Under the pieces are notes generated by a model. That model saw nothing but the letters and a program-made list of their open reading frames with translations, did no database searches and had not been told where the DNA came from. Both the position numbers and the translations under genes were made by a program. A stretch of DNA of 64,000 nucleotides, taken from positions 94,328-158,327 of the forward strand of contig NZ_BAGZ01000004.1 in NCBI RefSeq assembly GCF_000298175.1, given 5' to 3'. The stretch comes from Austwickia chelonae NBRC 105200. GTDB lineage: Bacteria; Actinomycetota; Actinomycetes; Actinomycetales; Dermatophilaceae. Of this stretch, positions 53,247 to 63,407 are shown one piece after another (position 1 is the stretch's first letter; each line of letters opens with the position of its first letter).

Positions 53247-54022
53247 AGTCGTCCTCCGATCTCGGTGCGGGTGGGGGTGGTGAGCGCGGTCGAGAAGTAG
53301 GGGGCGGTGTTCTCGGTGAGTTCGGTGGCGGGGGTGATTTTTTCGCGGTCGAGGCCGATGTTCTCCCCGAGGACGGTCTGGTCGGTGCGTCCGGTTTCGG
53401 TGAGGTGGTGGAGCATCAGCGGCAGTTGGCGTCCGCCTTTGTAGGCGACGACGGTGTCGGCGAATTCGAGGGCTTCCCGGTAGCGTTCGGCGCCGGCGGT
53501 GACCGGGACGAGGGCGAGGACCTCGGTGCCTTCGACGAGGGGGGTTCCGGCGCTGGCGGCGAGGGCTTGCATGGCGGTGATCCCGGGGACGATCTCGGCG
53601 TGGACGTCGTCGCGGGCGGCGGTGACATGTCCGGCGAGATAGGAGAAGGTCGAGTAGACGCTGGGGTCGCCGACGGTGGCGAAGACGACGGTGGTGGCGC
53701 CGTCGGCGAAGGCGTCCAGGGCGGCTTGGGCGGAGGTTTCCCAGGCTTCTCGGCGTCGGCTGGTGACTCCGCTGCGGTCGGCCATGGAGAAGGGGATGCG
53801 TCGGATGGCGGGTGCTGCCTGGGGGCAGCAGGCCAGGACGATCTGTTCGGCGCGTCCGGCTCCGCCGCGGGAGGCTTCGGTGGCGGGGACCAGGATGGCC
53901 TGGGCGTCGTGGAGTGCGCGTACGGCTTTGAGGGTGACGAGTTCGGGGTCGCCGGGTCCGACGCCGATCCCGATGAGTCGTCGGGGTGGGGTCGTTGCTG
54001 TCTGCGGCGTCGCGCCGTCCAC
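53243..54022 (-). CDS. cobI: Precorrin-2 / cobalt-factor-2 C20-methyltransferase
   Basis: A 259-residue methylase acting at C20. IGIGVGPGDPELVTLKAVRAL and ATVGDPSVYSTFSYL mark CobI/CbiL, and PGITAMQALAA follows. The GTG start has a very good ribosome site (GAGGAGG). First gene of the operon cobI-cobM-cobL-like-(cbiG-cobJ)-(cbiX-sirC), joined throughout by 4- to 8-base overlaps and preceded by its own cobalamin riboswitch. Confidence 0.95.
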   Translation of the reverse strand: MDGATPQTATTPPRRLIGIGVGPGDPELVTLKAVRALHDAQAILVPATEASRGGAGRAEQIVLACCPQAAPAIRRIPFSMADRSGVTSRRREAWETSAQAALDAFADGATTVVFATVGDPSVYSTFSYLAGHVTAARDDVHAEIVPGITAMQALAASAGTPLVEGTEVLALVPVTAGAERYREALEFADTVVAYKGGRQLPLMLHHLTETGRTDQTVLGENIGLDREKITPATELTENTAPYFSTALTTPTRTEIGGRL

Positions 54023-54064
54023 CTGGCCTCCTCAGGTCTACCGCCCGATTGACGTGCCGCGTCC

Positions 54065-54200
54065 GGTGGAGTTTCTGGCTTCCGGCTGAGGTCGGTGGTC
54101 GTCGTCAGTCGGTCACAGTGGCGGGACCGCCCCGGAGTGGCGCCCGAGCCGGTCGGCCGGGTGCTGCACCGGTGTTCCTCCGCTCCGCACGCTGGGGCTA
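54065..54200 (-). promoter_or_regulatory. Cobalamin riboswitch upstream of cobI
   Basis: The minus strand reads GGAACACCGGTGCAGCACC, then GGGGCGGTCCCGCCACTGTG with the B12-box core GCCACTGT (54115-54122), and later GGAAGCCAGAAACTCC. All conserved aptamer blocks are present in order, about 40 bases before the cobI ribosome site. The rest of the 338-base gap up to cobQ holds no gene I can support. Ends are approximate. Confidence 0.9.
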
Positions 54201-54360
54201 TTTTCGCATGTCATCCGGGTGTCCGTACCGGGCCGAAGGTCCTCGCAGGTGCGTTTTCCGGTGGTGTTGTGGGCGCCTCGGCCTTGTGGGCCCGGTCAGG
54301 GGCCGGCTTGGGTGTCCGCCACGACCCTGTCGATGTTCTGGGCGTCGGTGATCTCCGCGG

Positions 54361-55830
54361 TCATCTGGCCAGGGCGAATATCCCGTCCAGGTCGAGGTGT
54401 TCTTCGACGGCGTCGGCGAGGGCGTCGATCATCTGTTCGCGGCGTTCCCCGAAGCCGGGGTGCCCGGGGCGCGGCCGCCAGGGGTTTCCGGTGGTCTCGG
54501 CGATGCCGGTCAGCCACGCCCGGCGGAAGTCGTCGTTCTCCAGGGCCCCGTGCCAGAGGGTGCCCCAGGCGGCGCCGCGACGGCAGCCGTCGAGGAAGAC
54601 CTCGGTGTGTCGATCGGCGTCGACCTCGCAGACGCCGTGGTGGATCTCGTAACCCTCGACGAGGTGTCCGGCCCAGCTTCCGCGGGGCCGGGCGAGGGTC
54701 TTCTCGGCGTGGAAGCGCACGGTCGCCGGGAGCAGGCCCAGCCCGGGCTCGGATCTTCTCTCACCGCGGGATTCGACGCCTTCCGGGTCGTCGACAGTCT
54801 CGGCGAGCATCTGGTAGCCGCCGCAGATGCCCAGCACGGGGCGTCCTCGACGGCACCGGTCGACGATCACGTCGGCGATCCCTCGGCGGCGCAGCCAGTC
54901 CAGGTCGGAGAGGGTCGAGCGGGATCCGGGGAGGACGACGAGGTCGGCATCGCGCAGTCGGCCCAGGTCGCGGGTGACGACGACCTCCACTCCGGCTTCG
55001 TGGGCGAGGGCGTCGACATCGGTGGCATTGGAGGTGCGCGGAAAAGCGACGACGGCGACGCGGAGCAGGTCGTCGTCACGGTCGGCGGCACCGCCGTGGG
55101 CCCGCCAGGCGCCCAGGTCCAGGGCGTCCTCGCCGTCGAGCCAGACCCCGTCGACCCAGGGCAGGACGCCCAGCCCGGGCATCCCGGTGCGGCGGGTGAT
55201 CTCGTCCAGCCCGGGTTGGAGGACGCCGGGGTCGCCGCGAAATTTGTTGATGATGTAGCCGGCCAGGCAGGCCCGGTCGTCGTCGTCGAGGATGGCCCAG
55301 TGGCCATAGAGCGCGGCGAGTTGTCCGCCGCGGTCGATGTCGCCGACGAGCAGCATCGGCAGGTCGAACCGGCGGGCGAGTCCGAGGTTGACGTAGTCGC
55401 CGGCGCGCAGGTTGATCTCGGCGGGTGAGCCGGCGCCTTCGCAGATGATCAGGTCGTGGGTGGCGGCGAGTTCTTCGTAGGCGGCGAAGGCTGCTTCGGC
55501 GAGATGTCTGCGCCCGGTGGCATATTCTCCCGCTTCGAGGCGTCCGGCCGGTTGTCCGCGCAGGACGACGAAGGAGCGTCGGTCGGTGCCGGGTTTGAGC
55601 AGGACGGGGTTCATCGCCGAGTGGGCTTCGACCTGCGCGGCGAGCGCTTGGAGGTATTGGGCGCGGCCGATCTCGGTGCCGTCGGTGCAGACCATCGAGT
55701 TGTTCGACATGTTCTGCGCCTTGTAGGGGGCGATGTCGAGGCCGCGGCGGCGGGCGGCTCGGCACAGGCCGGTGACGACGAGGGATTTCCCGGCGTCGGA
55801 GGAGGTGCCGGCGATGACGATTCCGGTCAT
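54361..55830 (-). CDS. cobQ: Cobyric acid synthase (glutamine-hydrolysing)
   Basis: A 489-residue enzyme amidating side chains b, d, e and g of the corrin. The N-terminal ATPase-like part begins GIVIAGTSSDAGKSLV, then PYKAQNMSNNS, and GDIDRGGQLA. The C-terminal class I amidotransferase has its Cys in GICGGYQML and the His in EGYEIHHG. The ATG at 55830 overlaps the cobD stop by ATGA, so both are translated together. The riboswitch downstream does not control it; no B12-box is seen before cobD. Confidence 0.95.
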   Translation of the reverse strand: MTGIVIAGTSSDAGKSLVVTGLCRAARRRGLDIAPYKAQNMSNNSMVCTDGTEIGRAQYLQALAAQVEAHSAMNPVLLKPGTDRRSFVVLRGQPAGRLEAGEYATGRRHLAEAAFAAYEELAATHDLIICEGAGSPAEINLRAGDYVNLGLARRFDLPMLLVGDIDRGGQLAALYGHWAILDDDDRACLAGYIINKFRGDPGVLQPGLDEITRRTGMPGLGVLPWVDGVWLDGEDALDLGAWRAHGGAADRDDDLLRVAVVAFPRTSNATDVDALAHEAGVEVVVTRDLGRLRDADLVVLPGSRSTLSDLDWLRRRGIADVIVDRCRRGRPVLGICGGYQMLAETVDDPEGVESRGERRSEPGLGLLPATVRFHAEKTLARPRGSWAGHLVEGYEIHHGVCEVDADRHTEVFLDGCRRGAAWGTLWHGALENDDFRRAWLTGIAETTGNPWRPRPGHPGFGERREQMIDALADAVEEHLDLDGIFALAR

Positions 55831-56789
55831 GAGCTTTTCTCCTGGGTGAGGGCGGCGATGCCCAGGGCGGCGACGGCGGTGGCTGTTCCTGCGGTGGTGA
55901 CGGCGCGGACGAGGCGGGCTGCCCGGTGGATGTCTGTCCCGCCGGGTCGTCGTCCGTCGCCGAGCAGGGGTCTTTCCTCGACTTTCGAGTGGTAGACATT
56001 GCGTCCGCCGAGTTGGATGTGTAGCGCTCCGGCCCAGGCTGATTCGCACCATCCGCCGTTGGGGCTGGGGTGGGCGGCGTGGTCGCGGACCATGGTCGTC
56101 CAGGCGGCGGTCCGGTCGCCTCCGGCGAGGGGGGCGACGGCGCAGGCCAGCAGCCCGGTGGCGCGGGCGGGCAGCAGGGCCATCAGGTCGTCGAGGCGGG
56201 CCGAGGCGGTGCCGAAGCGGGCGTAGCGGGGGTTGCGGTGGCCGACCATGGCGTCGAGGGTGTTGACGGCGCGGTGGACGAGCAGGCCGGGGATGCCCAG
56301 GCAGGCGCCCCACATCAGGGGGCAGGTGACGGCGTCGGAGGTATTTTCGGCGAGGGATTCGATGGTGGCGCGGGCGAGTTCGTGTTCGTCGAGGCCGGAT
56401 GGTTCTCGTCCGCACAGGTGGGGCAGCCGTTGTCGGGCTGCGTCGAGGTCGTCGGCGGCGAGGGCGTCGGCGAGGGTTTCCCCTTCGTGGGCGAGGGTGC
56501 GCGCGCCGACGACGGCCCAGGTGGCGGCGGCGGTGGTGAGGATGTGGGCGATCGGGTGGCGGCGGCTCGTCCGTTCGGCGGTGAGGCCGATCGCCAGGAC
56601 GGGCAGGGTGGCGGCGGCGAGGTGGATGGTGCCTGCGGTGCGGCTGTCCCGGTAGGTGGCCTGTTCCAGCCGGGCGGCCCAGCTGCCGAAGAGGGCGACG
56701 GGGTGTCCGCGGCGCGGGTCGCCGAGGGCGGCGTCGATCAGGAGTCCGAGTGCCAGCCCGGCGGCGCGGGTGGCGTGGGGGGAAGCCAT
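55827..56789 (-). CDS. cobD: Adenosylcobinamide-phosphate synthase (CobD/CbiB)
   Basis: Membrane enzyme of 320 residues joining aminopropanol (phosphate) to adenosylcobyric acid. Hydrophobic helices alternate with the diagnostic stretches GDPRRGHPVALFG, SLAENTSDAVTCP, HRAVNTLDAMVGHRNPRYARFG and GGWCESAWAGALHIQLGG. The ATG at 56789 begins right at the usual start of the family; a longer frame from 56870 adds an Arg-rich leader with no ribosome site. It is transcribed with cobQ. Confidence 0.9.
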   Translation of the reverse strand: MASPHATRAAGLALGLLIDAALGDPRRGHPVALFGSWAARLEQATYRDSRTAGTIHLAAATLPVLAIGLTAERTSRRHPIAHILTTAAATWAVVGARTLAHEGETLADALAADDLDAARQRLPHLCGREPSGLDEHELARATIESLAENTSDAVTCPLMWGACLGIPGLLVHRAVNTLDAMVGHRNPRYARFGTASARLDDLMALLPARATGLLACAVAPLAGGDRTAAWTTMVRDHAAHPSPNGGWCESAWAGALHIQLGGRNVYHSKVEERPLLGDGRRPGGTDIHRAARLVRAVTTAGTATAVAALGIAALTQEKSS

Positions 56790-56980
56790 GCGCTGGACGC
56801 TAGCAGAGCGGTTCCGGGCGGCGATGTGCTGTCGACCGTTGCGGCGGGGGGGCTCGGGCGGGGTGCTCACGTCGGTGGTGTGCCGGTCGATCTGGTGGGG
56901 GTCGGTCCGGTCCGTGGCGTCGGTGTGCTGTCGTCGTTCTGCCGCGGGCGGGTTCTTCGTCCGGGGTGGGGGTGTGTGGC

Positions 56981-57355
56981 GTGTCGGTGTCGCGGGATCG
57001 GGTCCATGTCGATCCGGAGGGTCTGGTGTTGACGGATTCGGATCTGGCGTTGTTGAGCAGGGTGTCCGGTCAGGTGGTGATGTGGCCGTCGTTGCGGTCG
57101 GTTCCTCCGCCGCAGGCGAGGCATATGGCGCGGATCCGTACCTCGGTGTTCGGGGGTGTCCCGGGTGGGGAGATGGTTCCGGCGATGCAGGAGTACGACC
57201 GGAGGTTGCGGGCTGCGGGTGAGCCGGAGGCCTTCGGGGCTTATTTCATCGCGATGTGTCAGTTGTCGGTGACGAAGGACAAGCGGCGGGACGGTCGTCC
57301 GCCGGAGAAGGCGCAGGCGGATGCGGATGTCCTGCGGTTGTGGTTGGGCGGTTGA
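56981..57355 (+). CDS. Hypothetical protein
   Basis: A protein of about 124 residues that I do not recognise. It is evenly mixed polar/hydrophobic with no signal peptide or membrane segment: DPEGLVLTDSDLALLSRV, MVPAMQEYDRRL and GAYFIAMCQLSVTKDKRR are its clearest parts, and it looks like a folded helical domain. It ends 3 bases before the stop of the convergent YdjM-type gene. Several GTGs (56966, 56981, 56987) could be the start. Confidence 0.5.
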   Translation: MSVSRDRVHVDPEGLVLTDSDLALLSRVSGQVVMWPSLRSVPPPQARHMARIRTSVFGGVPGGEMVPAMQEYDRRLRAAGEPEAFGAYFIAMCQLSVTKDKRRDGRPPEKAQADADVLRLWLGG

Positions 57356-57357
57356 GT

Positions 57358-58092
57358 TCAGGCCAGGTGGGGGAAGAGTTCGCTGCCGACCTGTTTGACG
57401 AAGTGGAGCGCATTGGTCACGGCGCGGTCCGGTCCGCCGAGGACGAGGACGAGTTGCCAGATGACGGCGATGTTGAGCACGACGGCGATGCGTCGTTCGG
57501 TTTTCTTCCCGGTTTCGAACAGGGGGATGGCGAAGCGTTTGCGCCGCCAGATCCACAGCACGGGGACGGGGAGGCCTCGTTCGGTGACGAGGTCGCCGGC
57601 GCAGTGGACGAGTACGCCGAGGGCGACGACGAGGGCGAGTTGGTCGAGGTGGGCGGCGACGTGCGGGGCGAGTTGGATGCCGATGAGTGCGGAGAGTCCG
57701 AGGTTGAGCAGGGGGCCGATCTTGGTGACTCCGGACAGGCCGAGCGCTTTGAGGGAGAGTCCGACGACGACGGCCAGGAGGATGGCCGAGCCGAGGGTGC
57801 TGCGGGTGGCCCAGCTGGCGATGAAGGCGTAGGCCAGGGGCGAGAGGATGATGTCGTGGGTGCCCCATCTGTGGCCGCGGGCGATGATGCGGACGACGCT
57901 GGCGACGGATTGGGAGATCGGGCCCCACATGGAGCCGATGGATGATTTCGGTTCGTCGAGGTCGGGCAGGAGTGCGCATCCGGCGCAGGTGATCACCCAG
58001 GCTGCGCATTCGGCGAAGCCGCTGACGGGTGCGACGGGGAGGGTGAGCAGTCCTGCGAGCCATCCACAGGTGGCGTGGGTGCTGCCCATCAT
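57358..58092 (-). CDS. YdjM/DUF457-type membrane metal-dependent hydrolase
   Basis: A 244-residue membrane protein. It starts MMGSTHATCGW, whose His is the first metal ligand of the family; CALLPDLDEPKSS and ARGHRWGTHDIILS contain the Asp and His-x3-H/D motifs, and a third motif, HCAGDLVTERGLPV, follows. Four to five hydrophobic segments lie between. E. coli YdjM is a LexA-regulated relative; substrate unknown. GGAGGG lies 9 bases before the ATG. Confidence 0.85.
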   Translation of the reverse strand: MMGSTHATCGWLAGLLTLPVAPVSGFAECAAWVITCAGCALLPDLDEPKSSIGSMWGPISQSVASVVRIIARGHRWGTHDIILSPLAYAFIASWATRSTLGSAILLAVVVGLSLKALGLSGVTKIGPLLNLGLSALIGIQLAPHVAAHLDQLALVVALGVLVHCAGDLVTERGLPVPVLWIWRRKRFAIPLFETGKKTERRIAVVLNIAVIWQLVLVLGGPDRAVTNALHFVKQVGSELFPHLA

Positions 58093-58192
58093 GTGCGGTC
58101 GCCCTCCTCGGGGTGAACAGTGGAGGGGACGTCGGTCCGTTTTCCGGGGTGCCGTCGGTGGGGCCCCCGGCCACCCTCGGCACTGTGTTGTC

Positions 58193-58227
58193 AGGACAAG
58201 TAAACAGGACATTCGTCCTGATGTCCT
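58193..58227. promoter_or_regulatory. Array of AGGAC half-sites in the promoter region
   Basis: Two direct AGGAC copies (58193, 58206) are followed by two in reverse orientation (GTCCT, 58215 and 58223). The inner pair forms CAGGAC-ATTC-GTCCTG. The symmetry suggests a regulator-binding site between the divergent YdjM-type gene and the small gene at 58425. Otherwise the 58093-58424 gap of about 330 bases shows nothing I recognise. Confidence 0.4.
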
Positions 58228-58424
58228 CTTGCCCGGTGGGGCGGATCGGTGTCGACGGTGGACGGTCGCATGCCGGTGGTCCCGTTCCGAGGGGAAGTAT
58301 CTTTGCCGAACTGTCTTGGACGCGTGTCTCTGTGGACTCTTCCCGTTCACTTATGTCAACCTGCTGTGACCCCTCCTGCTCACCCACCACTCATTCACGA
58401 GGGGTACGACACGAGGTGATCGAC

Positions 58425-58595
58425 ATGATGCTCGAAGAAGGCCTTGCCCCCATTGACGAGCAGGAACGGCTCCGTCTCCAGGCGAAAGTCGATTCGGCAC
58501 GTCAACAGGAACGGCGCGTCCACGCCCGCCGGGCCACCCATCAGGAACGCACCGGGGTGCGCAGCTCGCGCCCCAGCGTCCCCACTCACAGTTGA
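58425..58595 (+). CDS. Small basic/helical hypothetical protein
   Basis: A 56-residue peptide, MMLEEGLAPIDEQERL at the start, then a charged helix rich in Arg, Gln and Glu and a Ser/Arg-rich tail. No domain is recognised. GAGG lies 9 bases before the ATG, and a very strong hairpin follows 60 bases after the stop, which supports a real transcription unit. It could be a small regulatory protein. Confidence 0.5.
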   Translation: MMLEEGLAPIDEQERLRLQAKVDSARQQERRVHARRATHQERTGVRSSRPSVPTHS

Positions 58596-58656
58596 GTTCT
58601 GCGCGCGGAGGCCCCGGCCCGACCTCGGGGTGCCTCCTGCCGGCGCATCCGATATG

Positions 58657-58707
58657 CCGACGGCGTCGGACATCCTCACCTACAGGTGAGATGTCCGACG
58701 CCGTCGG
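58657..58707. terminator. Very strong bidirectional hairpin
   Basis: A stem of about 24 bp with one bulged base; the outer 17 bp (CCGACGGCGTCGGACAT and its complement) are perfect. It lies between the small plus-strand gene and the minus-strand asd gene. Confidence 0.88.
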
Positions 58708-58745
58708 TGTCTGCCCGGGGTCGGTGACGCCCGGGCGGAGCGTTC

Positions 58746-59827
58746 TCAGTCGCGTGCGGTCAGTTCGGCACACACCAGTTCGGCGATCTGCGCGGTGTTC
58801 AACGCAGCGCCCTTGCGCAGGTTGTCCCCGCAGATGAACAGTTCCAGGGTGTTCGGGAAGTCCAGAGCCTGACGCATCCGGCCCACCCAGGTCGGGTCGC
58901 TGCCGACCACGTCGGCCGGGGTCGGCCATTCCTGGTGCTCCGGGTCGTCGAGGACGACCACGCTGGGGGCCTGCACGAGGGCCTCGCGGGCCTCGTCGAC
59001 GGTGATCTCCTTGTTGAAGGTGGCGTGCACCACCAGGGAGTGGGTGGTGACGACCGGGACCCGCACGCAGGTCGCGGAGACCTTCAGCTCGGGGATGCCC
59101 AGGATCTTGCGGGACTCGTTACGGACCTTGAGTTCCTCGCTGCTCCAGCCGTCGTCCTTCAACGATCCGGCCCACGGGACGACGTTGAGCGCCAGCGGTG
59201 CCGGGAAGGGCGAGTCGGAACCGAGCTGCCCTTCCACGAGGCGACGCACGTCACCGGTCTGGGTGCCGACATTCTGCCCGGAGACCGCCGCCAGCTCGGC
59301 GTACAACCGGTCGACGCCGGGCTGTCCTGCGCCGGAGGCCGCCTGGTAGGAGCAGACGACCAGTTCGGTCAGTTCCCATCCGGCGTGCAGCGCGCCCAGG
59401 GCGTCCATCATGGTCAGGGTGGTGCAGTTCGGGTTGGCGATGATGCCCTTCGGCCGGTTCTTGACCTGCGCCGGGTTGACCTCCGGCACCACGAGGGGGA
59501 TCTGCGGGTCCATCCGGAAAGCACCGGAGTTGTCGACGACCACGGCGCCGCGCTCGACGGCGATCGGCGCCCACTGTGCCGACACCTCGTCGGGGACGTC
59601 GAACATGGCGACGTCGACGCCGTCGAAGACCTCCGGGGTCAGTTCCTGGACGACGACGTCCTCGCCACGCACCTGGAGGACCTTGCCCGCGGACCGCGCG
59701 GAGGCCACCAGTTTGATCTCGCCCCAGACGTCCTCACGGGAGGACAGGATCGACAGCATCACGCTGCCCACCGCACCGGTCGCCCCCACCACGGCGAGGG
59801 TCGGCTTGCTGCGTTCGGTCAGTGTGC

Positions 59828-59831
<4 letters not shown>
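58746..59831 (-). CDS. asd: Aspartate-semialdehyde dehydrogenase
   Basis: NADPH enzyme making aspartate semialdehyde, the branch point to lysine, diaminopimelate, threonine and methionine. The 361 residues have [12 protein letters not shown] (13-24), the NADP fold; the catalytic Cys136 is in PNCTT, and the substrate region is [13 protein letters not shown]. The active-site His is likely in [14 protein letters not shown]. It overlaps lysC in an ATGA, the usual actinobacterial lysC-asd operon. Confidence 0.96.
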
Positions 59832-61114
<1,283 letters not shown>

Positions 61115-61317
61115 GCTTTTCGCTCCCTGCATTCTCGAGCGACGGTTGACGAGGGGAAGTCTATCGGTGTGCCCGAAAGCCACTCGAGGTGACCGTCTTG
61201 AACAGTGACATCGGCATCTCGACGATCGGGCGATTCAGGCCCGCGATATCCGACTTCCCCACCCCGGTCGCCTGCGGATTCGACCGCAACCACCCACCCG
61301 AATTCCGGGCGGACGAC

Positions 61318-61962
61318 TCACCGGTGCAGGGCGTCGAATTCCGCTTCGGCGACTGTGTCCTCGTCCGCGTCGAGCCTGATATGGCTCAGGATCGACTGCA
61401 AGGCCCGCAGAGCGCCCGACGCTCGCGCCCCCCAGTCGGAGAGATAGCTGAACTGCCACCACCACAGGGCTTCGCTGACCCGACCGTCCGCATAATGCCG
61501 CAGCCCGTGCACCAGCGCGGACGCCACCTCGGCCAGTTCACCGGACAGGGTCGCCGTGGACAGCTCCGTCGTGGTCAGCGGGTCGACGACCTCGGCATAG
61601 TCGTCGAGCCCGGTGAACAGGGCGGCCAAGGAGTCCCGCAGTTTCTCCACATCGAAGTCGACACCCAGGTCGGGTTCGAAACGTTCGAGGGGGACGACGT
61701 CGTTGATCGCGCCCAGCCGCGCCCCGGTCACCAGGATCTGGGAGACCGCCAGCAGCAGCAGCGGGATCGCCTGCTCCGGGGCCTCCCCCGCTCCCACCTG
61801 ACGCACCACGGCGAGGAACTGGCGGGCTTCCTGGGCCGTCTCCTCGCCCAGCACGGCCAGGTCGGCGTCCAGCTCCTCGACCACCTGCCGTTCCTCGACC
61901 GGACCGACGGACTCGATCACCTCAGAACGCGATTCCTCGGATGTCGAAGAAGAATCAGACAT
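61318..61962 (-). CDS. DUF5063 family protein
   Basis: A 214-residue mainly helical, acidic protein. [45 protein letters not shown] and the [12 protein letters not shown] stretch are typical of DUF5063, a family with no known function that commonly stands beside recR in actinobacteria. Its ATG overlaps the end of recR by 8 bases. A gap of about 200 bases separates it from lysC, so lysC-asd probably has its own promoter. Confidence 0.85.
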   Translation of the reverse strand: MSDSSSTSEESRSEVIESVGPVEERQVVEELDADLAVLGEETAQEARQFLAVVRQVGAGEAPEQAIPLLLLAVSQILVTGARLGAINDVVPLERFEPDLGVDFDVEKLRDSLAALFTGLDDYAEVVDPLTTTELSTATLSGELAEVASALVHGLRHYADGRVSEALWWWQFSYLSDWGARASGALRALQSILSHIRLDADEDTVAEAEFDALHR

Positions 61963-62554
61963 TGAGCAGACGCCTCCCTTCGAAAGCTCGACCGAGAGTC
62001 ACCTCGTCGGCATATTCCAGGTCGCCGCCGACCGGAAGGCCGGAGGCCAAACGGGTGACCCGCACATTCAGCGGGGACAACAGCCGCGCGAGATAGGCGG
62101 CGGTGGCTTCGCCTTCCAGGTTCGGGTCGGTCGCGATGATGACTTCCTCGACCTGCCCGTCCGACAATCGCGCGAACAATTCGGAGAAACGCAACTGGTC
62201 GGGTCCGATGCCGTCCATCGGATTGATGGCTCCGCCCAAGACGTGGTACCGCCCCCGGAATTCCCGGGTGCGTTCGATCGCGAGGACGTCCTTCGGCTCC
62301 TCGACCACGCAGATCGCGCTGCCGTCACGCCGTTCGTCGGAGCAGATGCGGCATTTCTCGCCCTCGGCGACATTTCCGCAGACCGTGCAGAAACGCACCT
62401 GTTTCTTCACACGCACCAGGGAGTCCACCAACCGACGGACATCCTCCTCGTCGGCCTGTAACAGGTGGAAAGCGATCCTCTGGGCGCTCTTCGGGCCGAC
62501 CCCGGGCAGCCGCCCGAGCTCGTCGATCAGATCCTGAACCGCACCCTCGTACAC
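61955..62554 (-). CDS. recR: Recombination protein RecR
   Basis: DNA-repair protein of 199 residues, acting with RecF and RecO to load RecA at gaps. Helix-hairpin-helix at [19 protein letters not shown] (14-32), zinc finger with Cys 56, 59, 68 and 71, then the TOPRIM domain beginning ICVVEEPKD and ending in [10 protein letters not shown]. The GTG at 62554 gives the normal N-terminus ([10 protein letters not shown]). Confidence 0.96.
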   Translation of the reverse strand: MYEGAVQDLIDELGRLPGVGPKSAQRIAFHLLQADEEDVRRLVDSLVRVKKQVRFCTVCGNVAEGEKCRICSDERRDGSAICVVEEPKDVLAIERTREFRGRYHVLGGAINPMDGIGPDQLRFSELFARLSDGQVEEVIIATDPNLEGEATAAYLARLLSPLNVRVTRLASGLPVGGDLEYADEVTLGRAFEGRRLLNV

Positions 62555-62642
62555 ATCGTCCAGCCTACGACGCCGCACCGACAAGGTTGAGCGTCCAGTC
62601 GACGACGCGCTGACCGGACTTCTCCCCTCGCCTGTGACCTGG

Positions 62643-63329
62643 TCAGTCGTTCTGCGTCGCCGGCCGGGTGTTGTGCTCCCCGGCCCATTCCTGTCCGCTC
62701 AGGGCGTGGATCGCCCGCATCACCTCGTCCGCGATCTCCCGGCGGGCCGTCCCCCTGGGCTTGCCGGAGTACTTCTCCCGCAGGTAAAGGGGCCGACCGA
62801 AGTGCACCTCGACCTTCGCCGGACGCGGGAAGGAGGCCCCGACCGGTTGGATCCGTTCGGTCCCCCGCAGACCCACCGGAACCACCGGAGCCCCCGATTC
62901 CAACACGAGATGGCCGATGCCCGAGTGGCCCCGGTAGAGACGCCCGTCCCGTGATCGGGTGCCCTCCGGGTAGATCCCGAAGACCCGCTGGTCCGCGAGG
63001 ACGCCCAAGGCCAGGTCGAGGGATTTCTGGGCCGCCCGGGCCTCTTCCCGGTCCACGGGGATCGCTCCGACGGCGGTGAAGAAGAACCGGTTCCACGCCC
63101 CGGACAGGCCGGTTCCGGTGAAGTACTCCGCTTTCGCCAGGAAGGTGATCGGACGGGGCGAGGTGATCGGCAGGATGATGCTGTCGAAGAAGGACAGGTG
63201 GTTGGCGGCGATGATCACCGGACCTGTCGTCGGGACGTTCTCCTGCCCGTCCACCTGCGCGCGCAGCACGGCGCGCAGCACCGGCCCGGCGATCCTGCGG
63301 CCTGTCTCGTAGAACCTGGTTCCTTCCAC
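62643..63329 (-). CDS. 1-acyl-glycerol-3-phosphate acyltransferase (PlsC family)
   Basis: A 228-residue lysophosphatidate acyltransferase making phosphatidic acid at the membrane. The catalytic NHLSFFD (HX4D) is at 43-49 and the substrate motif EGTRS near 121; PVVPVGLRG is also typical. One hydrophobic segment near the N-terminus could bind the membrane. It lies between dnaX and recR, which is unusual compared with the common dnaX-ybaB-recR order. Confidence 0.88.
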   Translation of the reverse strand: MEGTRFYETGRRIAGPVLRAVLRAQVDGQENVPTTGPVIIAANHLSFFDSIILPITSPRPITFLAKAEYFTGTGLSGAWNRFFFTAVGAIPVDREEARAAQKSLDLALGVLADQRVFGIYPEGTRSRDGRLYRGHSGIGHLVLESGAPVVPVGLRGTERIQPVGASFPRPAKVEVHFGRPLYLREKYSGKPRGTARREIADEVMRAIHALSGQEWAGEHNTRPATQND

Positions 63330-63407
63330 GAGAAGCGAGCCTACGGGCAGGAACGTGTGCGATGCACCGCCGTGAGCGGCCGGGGCCGGTGCGCTGTGCG
63401 CGGGCGG

